Shown here: positions 51,709 through 59,296 of the stretch, one piece after another
How the letters are laid out: the number at the start of each line of letters is the position of its first letter
Numbering within the stretch: position 1 is the stretch's first letter
NCBI RefSeq assembly: GCF_000686125.1
Contig: NZ_JMMA01000002.1
Location: forward strand, 2,604,001 to 2,668,000
From: Ruminococcus sp. NK3A76
GTDB taxonomy: Bacteria; Bacillota; Clostridia; Oscillospirales; Ruminococcaceae
Length of the DNA: 64,000 nt
Reading direction: 5' to 3'
Notes under the pieces: model-generated
What the model was told of the DNA's origin: nothing
The model's database searches: none
The model's input: only the letters and a program-made list of their open reading frames with translations
Position numbers and translations under genes: made by a program

Positions 51709-53100
51709 TTATGTGCTTTTCTTTTCTGTCTTTATTTTCTTTTCTTTCTTATCTTTCTTATCTTCCTTTACGCCCTCAGTTGCGCTCGGCGTGAACACCG
51801 TCTTTATCGTCATAAGTATTATCCTCATATCAAGCAGCAATGACTGTCTCTCGATATACATAAGATCCATCTTAAGTTTATCATAAGGTGTCGTATTATA
51901 CTTACCCATGACCTGCGCATAACCGGTAAGTCCGGCTTTTGTCTTCAGGCGGTATTTGAATTCGGGCATCGTCTGCATATATTTCTCGGCTATCTCAGGC
52001 CGCTCGGGTCTTGGCCCCACGAAAGACATATCGCCCATAAGTATATTGAAAAGCTGCGGCAGCTCGTCAAAGCGTATCTTTCTGATGAGCTTGCCGACAG
52101 GGGTTATCCTGCTGTCGTTCTGTTTAGCGAGCACAGCGCCGCTCTTTTTCTCAGCGCCGACTATCATACTGCGGAACTTATAAACATCAAACTTCCTGCC
52201 GTCTATAGTCAGTCTTCTCTGTTTGTAGAGCACAGGCCCTCCGTCATACGCCTTTATAGCTATCGCTGTGACGAGCATAAAGGGAAGCGCTATCACGAGC
52301 CCTATCACCGACAGCACAAGGTCAAGTATACGCTTCATCAGCTTCTGCTCGAACTTAAGGCCTGAGTTACGGTTGAGAAGAAGCGGCGTATCGAACATAT
52401 TGAAATCATCTGCGCCTCTGATGATTATATCTGATATCTTGGGGTTGATATAAACTCTGATAGACTTATCAAGGCAGTATTTGAGCAGCTCGCTCCTGAG
52501 CTCGTGGGGGATATCGTTGATGATGACTGCGTCGTACTCATTGATACGGTCGATTATCTCGTCATAGCTTTCCTCGCAGCTGACAGCCTCGCAGATAACG
52601 TACTTATCTCCCCTTCTGCCCATTTTCTTGATGAGCTCGACGGCGTTCTTATTGCCGTAGACGACGACCATTCGCCGTGGAGGGTAGAGCCTTGCGAACA
52701 ATGCGCTGAACACATACACCCACAGAACGAGCAAACAGAACTCAAACGCCGTGAGTGCGAGCATAGGTCTGACAGAAAGTCTGCCTCGGCCGATAAGCGA
52801 TATCATCACGAAGGTCACTGTATTTGCCGACAGCGTACCTATGACCTGCGAGCCGATAAGCGAGAGCTCGGTATAATACCCGAGGTGGAACGCCCCGAAA
52901 AAGCTCGAAACGAACACATAGAGCACTGCATATATAAGCACTAAGAGTATATTACCTTTTTTCCAGAACGGATCCTCCATGAACTCGTTATAGGAGTTGT
53001 TCCACACCTCGCTGAAAGCAAGGGTGAACATCGTCACTATGACCGCAGATGCAAGGAGGTTTATTATCCTTTTGAACTGCTCCTTATTATTCAATGCCAT
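51709..53100 (-). CDS. Exopolysaccharide polyprenyl glycosylphosphotransferase
   Basis: 463 residues. Four or five membrane helices in the first 130 residues, a CoA-binding-like region (MVVVYGNKNAVELIKKMG), another helix near 270-290, and a bacterial sugar transferase domain: GGPVLYKQRRLTIDGRKFDV, YKFRSM, DELPQLFNILMGDMSFVGPR. It transfers a sugar-1-phosphate to undecaprenyl phosphate to start a repeat unit. No other polysaccharide genes follow, so it is an isolated initiating enzyme here. Lys-rich C-terminal tail. Confidence 0.93.
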   Translation of the reverse strand: MALNNKEQFKRIINLLASAVIVTMFTLAFSEVWNNSYNEFMEDPFWKKGNILLVLIYAVLYVFVSSFFGAFHLGYYTELSLIGSQVIGTLSANTVTFVMISLIGRGRLSVRPMLALTAFEFCLLVLWVYVFSALFARLYPPRRMVVVYGNKNAVELIKKMGRRGDKYVICEAVSCEESYDEIIDRINEYDAVIINDIPHELRSELLKYCLDKSIRVYINPKISDIIIRGADDFNMFDTPLLLNRNSGLKFEQKLMKRILDLVLSVIGLVIALPFMLVTAIAIKAYDGGPVLYKQRRLTIDGRKFDVYKFRSMIVGAEKKSGAVLAKQNDSRITPVGKLIRKIRFDELPQLFNILMGDMSFVGPRPERPEIAEKYMQTMPEFKYRLKTKAGLTGYAQVMGKYNTTPYDKLKMDLMYIERQSLLLDMRIILMTIKTVFTPSATEGVKEDKKDKKEKKIKTEKKST

Positions 53101-53135
53101 TCTCCTAAAAATGATATAGAATTAAACTATTCTCT

Positions 53136-53164
53136 ATTATAACACCTTTTTTGAGATTTAGCAA
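53136..53164 (-). promoter_or_regulatory. Promoter of the sugar transferase gene
   Basis: Minus-strand TTGCTA (53159-53164) and TATAAT (53136-53141), 17-bp spacer. Confidence 0.65.
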
Positions 53165-53430
53165 GGGTATAACAGTGCAACAGTCGATTCGGGCTGCATC
53201 GCAGCGCCCGGCTGCTCACAGCCAAGCATCGGCCGCTGCCTGTGCATTTATGCAAAACCGGCGAATATACGTCACCGGCGGCAAGGGTCTGCAAGTCGAG
53301 GTAAATTTATTGTTAATATGTTAGAATACATCTCGTTAAAACGTTTACTGAAAACGAATACACAAGTTTTTTGTGAGAGCTTTGTGAAAGGTGCATAATA
53401 TAATAAACATTTTATATTGCAATCTGCTGA
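53165..53430. other. Gene-free stretch with GC-rich hairpins
   Basis: 53180-53300 is rich in short GGC/GCC palindromes (CGGGCTGCATCGCAGCGCCCG-like) and includes CCGGCGAATATACGTCACCGG. 53300-53430 is AT-rich with a cre-like TTAAAACGTTTACT (53335-53348). No known riboswitch recognised. Confidence 0.4.
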
Positions 53431-53459
53431 TTGACTAACCCGGCGATTTTTGTTATTAT
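53431..53459 (+). promoter_or_regulatory. Promoter of the solute-binding protein gene
   Basis: TTGACT (53431-53436) and TATTAT (53454-53459), 17-bp spacer. The leader of about 100 nt contains the hairpin ATGCCC-ATATATC-GGGCAT (53482-53500), a relative of the intergenic palindrome. Confidence 0.6.
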
Positions 53460-53564
53460 AGTGATACAGAATTAAGCCAAAATGCCCATATATCGGGCAT
53501 TTGAGCACACAAATGCAAACGAAAGAAAATGTTTTTTATTACAATTGAAGGAGGATAACATAAC

Positions 53565-55007
53565 ATGAAACTTTCAAAGCGTATTCTTGCCGGTGTTTTT
53601 GCACTCAGCACAGCCCTCAGCGTTTCTGCCTGCGGTAACAAGGACAGCTCGACAGAGTCAAGCTCTATCCCTGTTCACGAGCTTACCGAAGACCAGACTG
53701 CGATAATCGACAAGTTCGCAGAGACGCTGCCGGATCTTAAATTTGAGAACAAGGAAGTAAAGTGGCTCTCCCACTACGACATCAACCCCTCTGACGGTCA
53801 GTCAAAGTCTGCTGACATCTACATCTTTGAAGAGAAGTACGGCGGCAAGCTGACATGGGTACAGTCAACATGGAACACAAGATACGATGACCTTGCAAAG
53901 CACGTTATGGCAGGCAGCTCACCTGATATGTTCCCTGCTGATGATATGGACACATTCCCGATGGGCGCTATCAGAGCGATGTTCCAGCCGATAGACAAGT
54001 ACATCGACCTTGACTCCGACCTCTGGAAGGATTCAAAGAGCGCCTGCGACGCATTCTACTTCAACGGCGGCCACTACACAGCAGTTATAAACGTTCAGCC
54101 TAACTACGCTTGTATCTACAACACAGCCTGCGTTGACGAGGCAGGTCTTGACCAGCCTAAGGATCTCTTTGAGAAGGGCGAGTGGAACTGGGATACATTC
54201 GAGGAAATGTGCCTTGCATTCACAGATGCTGACAACCAGAAGTACGCTCTTGACGGCTACTGGTACGGCAACGCTATCTCCGAGACCTGCGGCGTTCCGC
54301 TTATCGGCTTAAAGGACGGCAAGGTAGTACAGAACTTAGGCGACCCGGCTATCCTTGAGATACAGGAGAGAATGTACAACCTCCAGAAGAACAATGTCGT
54401 ATTCCCGAGAGCTGAGAACAACTGGGCTCCGAGAGGCGGCGACGGCAACGGCTACGGCCTTGCAACTCACGAGACACTGTTCTATCCTATGGGTCTGTGG
54501 GGCATCGAGGCTGATCCTGAGAACACCAAGAACTACGGCGATGTTGCGTCAGGCGAGATAATGTTCGTTCCTATGCCGACAAACCCGAAGGGCGATACAT
54601 ACTATGTATCCTCCAGAGTTCACGGCTTCAACCTCTGCATGGGCGCTCCCAACCCCGAGGGCTTTGCAGCTTACTGCGCAGTTCAGAAGTACTGCGACAC
54701 AAGCGAGGACATCAAGAAGATCGGCGACGACCAGCTCCGTGACAACTACAAGTGGACAGACGAGATGATCGAGATGAGACACACTCTCTACGATATGGCA
54801 GCTGCTCACCCTGTATTCGACTTCCAGAACGGCGTATCGCCTGACATATCCTCCACAATGCAGAACGTATCTCAGGCTTCCATGATCTCCGGCGGCAACC
54901 AGATCACATGGACAGAGTGCCGTGAGACATACGAGACAGGTCTTCAGTACTACATCGACAAGGAAAACAAGAACATTGCTACTGAGCCTACCGACGCTAA
55001 GAAGTAA
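53565..55007 (+). CDS. ABC-type extracellular solute-binding lipoprotein
   Basis: 480 residues. Signal with lipobox LSVSAC (Cys23), a Ser/Thr linker, then a family-1 sugar-binding-like fold: LAKHVMAGSSPDMFPADDMD, WNWDTFEEM-like EWNWDTFEEMCLAFTDADNQ. Captures a sugar or oligosaccharide at the cell surface for an ABC importer. No permease or ATPase gene adjoins it, so it is an orphan component. Codon use is strongly biased as in the 34840 gene. GGAGG precedes the ATG. Confidence 0.9.
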   Translation: MKLSKRILAGVFALSTALSVSACGNKDSSTESSSIPVHELTEDQTAIIDKFAETLPDLKFENKEVKWLSHYDINPSDGQSKSADIYIFEEKYGGKLTWVQSTWNTRYDDLAKHVMAGSSPDMFPADDMDTFPMGAIRAMFQPIDKYIDLDSDLWKDSKSACDAFYFNGGHYTAVINVQPNYACIYNTACVDEAGLDQPKDLFEKGEWNWDTFEEMCLAFTDADNQKYALDGYWYGNAISETCGVPLIGLKDGKVVQNLGDPAILEIQERMYNLQKNNVVFPRAENNWAPRGGDGNGYGLATHETLFYPMGLWGIEADPENTKNYGDVASGEIMFVPMPTNPKGDTYYVSSRVHGFNLCMGAPNPEGFAAYCAVQKYCDTSEDIKKIGDDQLRDNYKWTDEMIEMRHTLYDMAAAHPVFDFQNGVSPDISSTMQNVSQASMISGGNQITWTECRETYETGLQYYIDKENKNIATEPTDAKK

Positions 55008-55060
55008 TATGATATTTAAAGCACCGCCCACAGCGCAGGCGCAATAAACAGACCTTATTC

Positions 55061-55098
55061 AGGCACTTTTGTTGAGAGATCGGCAAAAGTGCCTTTTT
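55061..55098 (+). terminator. Terminator of the solute-binding protein gene
   Basis: AGGCACTTTTG / CAAAAGTGCCT, 11-bp stem, 12-nt loop, T5 tail. Close relative of the terminator at 36594-36630. Confidence 0.92.
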
Positions 55099-55111
55099 AT
55101 GCGCAGGCGGC

Positions 55112-55605
55112 GTTTTCAGTTAACAGTTATGAGTTAACAGTTAACAGTTAAGGTATCGGCTTACGCCGATGAGATGGCCATTCGGCCGGTAACGCTGCGC
55201 TCAGTGAAGAGTGAATAGTGAAGAATGAATAGTGAATTGAACCTGCTAACGCAGGACGTTATGCCCATTCGGGCGGTCTTCGTCCTCCACTTCGTGTATT
55301 GGGGTGAACCCGAAGGGGGTGGCGTAGGCGCAGCCGAAGCAGGGGGGCGACCGGAAAGCCCCCCTATCCGTAGCGTAGGATAAAGCAAAGCTCTCGCCCT
55401 GAGCTGAAATGTCCGGGTACTTTCCTTCAAGGGAGCACTCTCGCTCCCATAGGGTACACGAGGGGCTTTCGAGCCGACCTTGTCGGCTAAAGCGCTGCCT
55501 CGACTCTTCGGTTCGCCGCCTTCGGCGGCTCTGGCCGAATGGCCATACCGTGTGCCCTCGGCGCACACCACAACTGTTAACTGTAAACTGTTAACTGTTA
55601 ACTGG
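55112..55605. repeat. Mosaic intergenic repeat cluster, copy 16
   Basis: CAGTTAA heptamers, hairpin ATCGGC-TTAC-GCCGAT, palindrome GGCCATTCGGCC, GAATAGT heptamers, hairpin CCTGC/GCAGG, palindrome TGCCCATTCGGGC, the large element reversed (55310-55511), hairpin GCCGCC/GGCGGC, GGCCGAATGGCC, GTGTGC-CCTCG-GCGCAC and TTAACTG heptamers. Confidence 0.88.
55310..55511 (-). repeat. Large dispersed element (LE), copy e
   Basis: 202 bp, reversed. Arm GGGGGCGACCGGAAAGCCCCC intact; the opposite arm carries GAGCCGACCTTGTCGGCT, the same replacement as copy c with compensating base changes. Confidence 0.88.
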
Positions 55606-55620
55606 ATTTGCAGCACAATA

Positions 55621-55656
55621 CAAAAACAGCCGACCGGCATAACGTCGATCGGCTGT
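55621..55656 (-). terminator. Terminator of the tRNA operon
   Basis: ACAGCCGA (55626-55633) / TCGGCTGT (55649-55656) stem with T5 tail on the minus strand, 8 bp after the tRNA-Gly CCA end. Confidence 0.85.
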
Positions 55657-55663
55657 GCTTTTG

Positions 55664-55739
55664 TGGAGCGGATTACGAGGCTCGAACTCGCTACCTCCAC
55701 CTTGGCAAGGTGGCGCTCTACCAGATGAGCTAAATCCGC
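55664..55739 (-). tRNA. tRNA-Gly (GCC)
   Basis: 76 nt with encoded CCA. Acceptor GCGGATT/AATCCGC, anticodon loop TTGCCAA, T loop TTCGAGC. Last of four tRNA genes. Confidence 0.97.
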
Positions 55740-55744
55740 ATATT

Positions 55745-55820
55745 TGGTGCTTCCGGACGGAATCGAACCATCGACACGGGGATTTTCAGTCCCCTGCTCT
55801 ACCTACTGAGCTACAGAAGC
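55745..55820 (-). tRNA. tRNA-Phe (GAA)
   Basis: 76 nt with encoded CCA. Acceptor GCTTCTG/CGGAAGC (one wobble), anticodon loop CTGAAAA, T loop TTCGATT. Confidence 0.97.
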
Positions 55821-55822
55821 AT

Positions 55823-55899
55823 TGGCGACCGGAATGGGGCTCGAACCCACGACCTCCAGCGTGACAGGCTGGCGTTCTAACCAACTGAACTACCCGGCC
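55823..55899 (-). tRNA. tRNA-Asp (GTC)
   Basis: 77 nt with encoded CCA. Acceptor GGCCGGG pairs with TCCGGTC using G-U pairs, anticodon loop CTGTCAC, T loop TTCGAGC, discriminator G. Confidence 0.96.
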
Positions 55900-55931
55900 A
55901 TATAACGGATAGCAGTTTCCGGATACCCGTT

Positions 55932-55957
55932 AAAAAAATCCCTGTGAAAGGGATTTT
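55932..55957 (-). terminator. Terminator-like hairpin between tRNA-Val and tRNA-Asp
   Basis: AAAATCCC / GGGATTTT with a 7-nt loop and further T residues, overlapping the first base of the tRNA-Val CCA. It would split the tRNA transcript, or act as a partial terminator or processing signal. Confidence 0.65.
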
Positions 55958-56032
55958 GGTGGAAACTATAGGGCTCGAACCTATGACCCTCTGCTTGTAA
56001 GGCAGATGCTCTCCCAGCTGAGCTAAGCTTCC
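55957..56032 (-). tRNA. tRNA-Val (TAC)
   Basis: 76 nt with encoded CCA. Acceptor GGAAGCT/AGTTTCC, anticodon loop CTTACAA, T loop TTCGAGC. First tRNA after the promoter. Confidence 0.97.
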
Positions 56033-56064
56033 ATTTGTTTATTGTGTGTTTCACAACATATACA

Positions 56065-56093
56065 ATTATACACCATAAGCTCCGCTTTGTCAA
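56065..56093 (-). promoter_or_regulatory. Promoter of the tRNA operon
   Basis: Minus-strand TTGACA (56088-56093) and TATAAT (56065-56070), 17-bp spacer, perfect consensus. Confidence 0.88.
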
Positions 56094-56217
56094 GCACTTT
56101 TTTAAGATTTGGCTATATGCACAAATCGTTTCCAAGGTGTTTATTTATTCTGTTGACTATTAGCGAAAAATCCTATATTTATGCACATATTTCTTAAAAT
56201 TACAGCACAAAAAGTCC

Positions 56218-56246
56218 TTGAATTAGTTCGTACAATATGGTATAAT
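56218..56246 (+). promoter_or_regulatory. Promoter of the fucose-isomerase-like gene
   Basis: TTGAAT (56218-56223) and TATAAT (56241-56246), 17-bp spacer; AAGGAG follows before the start codon. Confidence 0.7.
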
Positions 56247-56293
56247 ACTAATACAAGTTATATGTACAACTTTTATGAAGGAGTGTTAATACT

Positions 56294-57778
56294 ATGAAAA
56301 ATATCCCTGTTATCAAGGTAGGCATAGTTGCAGTATCAAGAGACTGCTTCCCCATGTCGCTTTCCGAATCAAGAAGAAAGGCCTGCGCTGAGGAATACCG
56401 TGCAAAGTACGGCGAGATTTTTGAAGCCCCCACCGTTGTCGAGAACGAGCTCGACATGAAAAAGGCTCTTGAAGAAGTAAAGGCTGCCGGCGTTAATGCG
56501 CTTGTAGTTTATCTTGGCAACTTCGGTCCTGAGACAAGCGAGACTCTGCTTGCAAAATACTTCGACGGCCCTGTTATGTTCGTAGCTGCTGCCGAGGACG
56601 AGTGCGGCCCGTCGCTGTGCGATTCAAGAGGCGACGCTTACTGCGGTATGCTAAATGCAAGCTACAACTTAGCTCTGCGTGGCATAAAGGCTTACATCCC
56701 CGAGTATCCTGTAGGCACAGCACCTGAGGTCGCTGACATGATAGCTGAGTTTGTACCCGTTGCAAGGGGCATACTCGGTCTTGCAGGGCTTAAGATAATC
56801 ACATTCGGCCCCCGTCCGCAGGACTTCCTTGCCTGCAACGCACCGATAAAGCAGCTCTACAACTTAGGTGTTGAGATAGAGGAGAACTCCGAGCTCGACC
56901 TATTTGAAGCATACAACAAGCATGGGGACGACCCGAGGATAGCTGATGTCATCAAGGACATGGAAGCTGAGCTCGGCGAGGGCAACAAGATGGCAGGCAT
57001 TCTCCCCAAGCTCGCACAGTATGAGCTGACACTCCTTGACTGGGCGCAGGCTCACAAGGGAGAGAGAGAGTACATAGCATTTGCAAACAAGTGCTGGCCG
57101 GCATTCCAGACACAGTTCGGCTTTGTTCCCTGCTATGTCAACAGCCGTCTGACAGCACAGGGCATACCCGTTGCCTGCGAGGTAGACATCTACGGCGCAC
57201 TGAGCGAGTACATAGGCACCTGCGTAACAGAGGACGCCGTTACTCTGCTTGACATCAACAACACAGTCCCCGGCGACATCTTCAAGGACGAGATAGAGGG
57301 CAAGTTCCCCTACACCCAGAAGGACACATTCATGGGCTTCCACTGCGGCAACACGGCTGCCTGCAAGGTAAACAAGCCTACTATGAAGTATCAGCTCATC
57401 ATGCACCGTGGTCTTGAGCCCGATGTTGAGCCTGACATCACAAGAGGTACTCTCGAAGGCGACATCAAGCCCGGCGAGATAACCTTCTTCCGTCTACAGT
57501 CTACAGCTGATGCAAAGCTGAGGGCTTACGTTGCCGAGGGCGAGGTCCTCCCCGTAGCTACCAGGTCATTCGGCTCTATCGGCATATTTGCCATAAACGA
57601 GATGGGCAGGTTCTACCGCCACGTTCTGATAAACGACAACTATCCGCACCACGGCGCAGTTGCATTCTCACACGCAGGCAAGGCTATCCACAGCGTACTC
57701 ACATACATGGGTGTCGAGAAGGTCAGCTTCAACCAGCCCAAGGGTATGCTCTACCCGACAGAAAATCCGTTTGCGTAA
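56294..57778 (+). CDS. L-fucose/L-arabinose isomerase family protein
   Basis: 494 residues. Family motifs: VGIVAVSRDCFPMSLSESRR at the N-terminus, GVNALVVYLGNFGPETSETL, MFVAAAEDECG, and in the C-terminal half CEVDIYGALSEYIGTCVTED and FHCGNTAACKVN; these contain the Glu, Asp and His ligands expected for the Mn site. It likely interconverts an aldose and ketose of the fucose/arabinose type. Neighbouring sugar-catabolic genes are absent, so the substrate is open. Strong codon bias and a good promoter suggest high expression. Confidence 0.85.
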   Translation: MKNIPVIKVGIVAVSRDCFPMSLSESRRKACAEEYRAKYGEIFEAPTVVENELDMKKALEEVKAAGVNALVVYLGNFGPETSETLLAKYFDGPVMFVAAAEDECGPSLCDSRGDAYCGMLNASYNLALRGIKAYIPEYPVGTAPEVADMIAEFVPVARGILGLAGLKIITFGPRPQDFLACNAPIKQLYNLGVEIEENSELDLFEAYNKHGDDPRIADVIKDMEAELGEGNKMAGILPKLAQYELTLLDWAQAHKGEREYIAFANKCWPAFQTQFGFVPCYVNSRLTAQGIPVACEVDIYGALSEYIGTCVTEDAVTLLDINNTVPGDIFKDEIEGKFPYTQKDTFMGFHCGNTAACKVNKPTMKYQLIMHRGLEPDVEPDITRGTLEGDIKPGEITFFRLQSTADAKLRAYVAEGEVLPVATRSFGSIGIFAINEMGRFYRHVLINDNYPHHGAVAFSHAGKAIHSVLTYMGVEKVSFNQPKGMLYPTENPFA

Positions 57779-57843
57779 AGCGCAGCGGCTTTGCCGCTGC
57801 TAAAAGAAGAAAGAATAAAGAATAAAGAATAAAGAATAATAGA

Positions 57844-57899
57844 GGTATCGCCTGCGGCGATGATCTAAAGTATCATTGATCGCAGCGATACCTTTTTTA
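57844..57899 (+). terminator. Terminator built from a repeat module
   Basis: GGTATCGC.TGCG ... CGCA.GCGATACC then TTTTTT. The left half contains the module hairpin ATCGCC-TGC-GGCGAT; AATAAAGA heptamers lie just before it (57808-57840). Confidence 0.8.
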
Positions 57900-57928
57900 T
57901 TGACAAGTGTGTGCAAAGAGTGTATAAT
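57900..57928 (+). promoter_or_regulatory. Promoter of the FN3 protein gene
   Basis: TTGACA (57900-57905) and TATAAT (57923-57928), 17-bp spacer, perfect consensus, directly after the terminator T-run. Confidence 0.85.
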
Positions 57929-57964
57929 TATGGTGACATCAGATTTTACGAAAGGCGTGATGAT

Positions 57965-59170
57965 ATGAAAACGCAGATAACGGCATTTTTAACGGCAGCA
58001 GTTCTTTCCTTCGGCGCTGTACCGGCGGCGGAGACTGTGCTGCCTGACAGCGTACAGACAGGCATCTTTGCAAGTGCGGCTGACAATGCACCGGCAAAGG
58101 TAAAAGGCGTCAAGGCATCGTCTGTTACGCAGACGACCGCTTTGCTCAGCTGGAACAGCGTTTCAAAGGCCAAGGGCTACTGCATTTATGTGTATGATGC
58201 CAAGGCTAAAAAATACACAAAGGTCACAACAGTCAAAAGCACAGCTGTCAGCTGCAAGCTGATCGGGCTGACACCCGATACCGAGTATAAATACAAGGTG
58301 CGTGCCTACAAAAAAGTAAATGACAAGACGGTCTGGGGCACAGCTTCGGAGGCTGCGGCATTTACCACAAAGACCTATGCGCCTGCGCAGGTAAAAAATG
58401 TCAAGGCTTCGGCTAAGTCTGCAAGTAAGATCAAACTAAGCTGGGGCAAGGTGACAAACGCCAAAGGCTACCGCATTTACAAATACAACGACAGCACAAA
58501 GAAATTTGAAAAGGTGACTACAGTCGGCAGCGGCACGACAAGCTACACGGTATCGGGGCTTTCAAAGGGCAAGAGCTACAAATTCAAGGTGCGTGCATAC
58601 CGCAAGGTAAGCGGTGTGACCTACTGGGGCAAGCCGAGCGCAGCTGTAAGCGTGACTACCAAAAAGGTCGATGAACAAATGGCTCAGGAGCTGCGCAAAG
58701 TGGGTGAGGAAAAGTTTTATGACATAGCTGATTTATATACCGTAATTTCTTCAGATTATAAAAATAATTATCGAAAAAGTGCTATAGTCAAACCTTACTC
58801 ATTGGAAAATGTCAAGATACTTACAGAAACCGACAACGAGTTTTTCATCTGCGGCAATCTGGTCATCGTTATGAACTGGGACGGTGTAAATGGTATTCAC
58901 GCAGGCGACAGAACGCATTATATACCTGTTGCCTGCAAAGCATATATATCTGACGGTCAGGTCAAGGTTGATGCTCTTACTACCGAATGGATTTACAATA
59001 TTGTTTATACAAGCATCAACAAGCCGGTGTCGAACAGTGTAGAGCTTTTATTGAAAGAACCTGCTTCACTTAATAAAGAAATGTTTGATTCTGATTTTTC
59101 CTCATTCATTGAAACAGACCATCACGGAAACAACGCTTGGCTCCCTTACCCCCATATCACATCACCGTAA
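57965..59170 (+). CDS. Secreted protein with two fibronectin type III domains
   Basis: 401 residues from ATG at 57965; any earlier start would lie on top of the promoter. Signal peptide (about 1-25, ITAFLTAAVLSFGAVPA). FN3 domains at about 44-128 and 133-217, each with KGY.IY.YD/N and KYKVRAYKKV-like strands. The remaining 185 residues (KFYDIADLYTVISSDYKNNY, then FICGNLVIVMNWDG) are not recognised; base use there is more AT-rich than in the FN3 part. Probably an extracellular binding protein. Confidence 0.85.
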   Translation: MKTQITAFLTAAVLSFGAVPAAETVLPDSVQTGIFASAADNAPAKVKGVKASSVTQTTALLSWNSVSKAKGYCIYVYDAKAKKYTKVTTVKSTAVSCKLIGLTPDTEYKYKVRAYKKVNDKTVWGTASEAAAFTTKTYAPAQVKNVKASAKSASKIKLSWGKVTNAKGYRIYKYNDSTKKFEKVTTVGSGTTSYTVSGLSKGKSYKFKVRAYRKVSGVTYWGKPSAAVSVTTKKVDEQMAQELRKVGEEKFYDIADLYTVISSDYKNNYRKSAIVKPYSLENVKILTETDNEFFICGNLVIVMNWDGVNGIHAGDRTHYIPVACKAYISDGQVKVDALTTEWIYNIVYTSINKPVSNSVELLLKEPASLNKEMFDSDFSSFIETDHHGNNAWLPYPHITSP

Positions 59171-59185
59171 TAATATAACACATAA

Positions 59186-59214
59186 CCCCCGAGCAAAACT
59201 CGGGGGCGGTTTTG
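59186..59214 (+). terminator. Terminator of the FN3 protein gene
   Basis: CCCCCGAG / CTCGGGGG with a 5-nt loop and CGGTTTTG tail. Confidence 0.88.
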
Positions 59215-59228
59215 TATCTTCTGCATTA

Positions 59229-59257
59229 TTGACAAACGTGTGATAATCGGTTATAAT
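59229..59257 (+). promoter_or_regulatory. Promoter of the PIN-domain gene
   Basis: TTGACA (59229-59234) and TATAAT (59252-59257), 17-bp spacer, perfect consensus. Confidence 0.85.
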
Positions 59258-59296
59258 TTAATCAGACCGCACATCACACATGACAGGAGAGACTTT

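Noticed and set aside
53230-53310. Possible riboswitch upstream of the solute-binding protein
   Set aside because: It lies upstream of the visible promoter at 53431, so it would not be in that mRNA, and no known aptamer core was recognised.
55161-55700. Open frame of 179 codons on the minus strand across the repeats and tRNA-Gly
   Set aside because: It runs through the large element, palindromes and part of a tRNA gene; no ribosome site, and its peptide similarity to another frame at 47030 comes from the shared DNA repeat.
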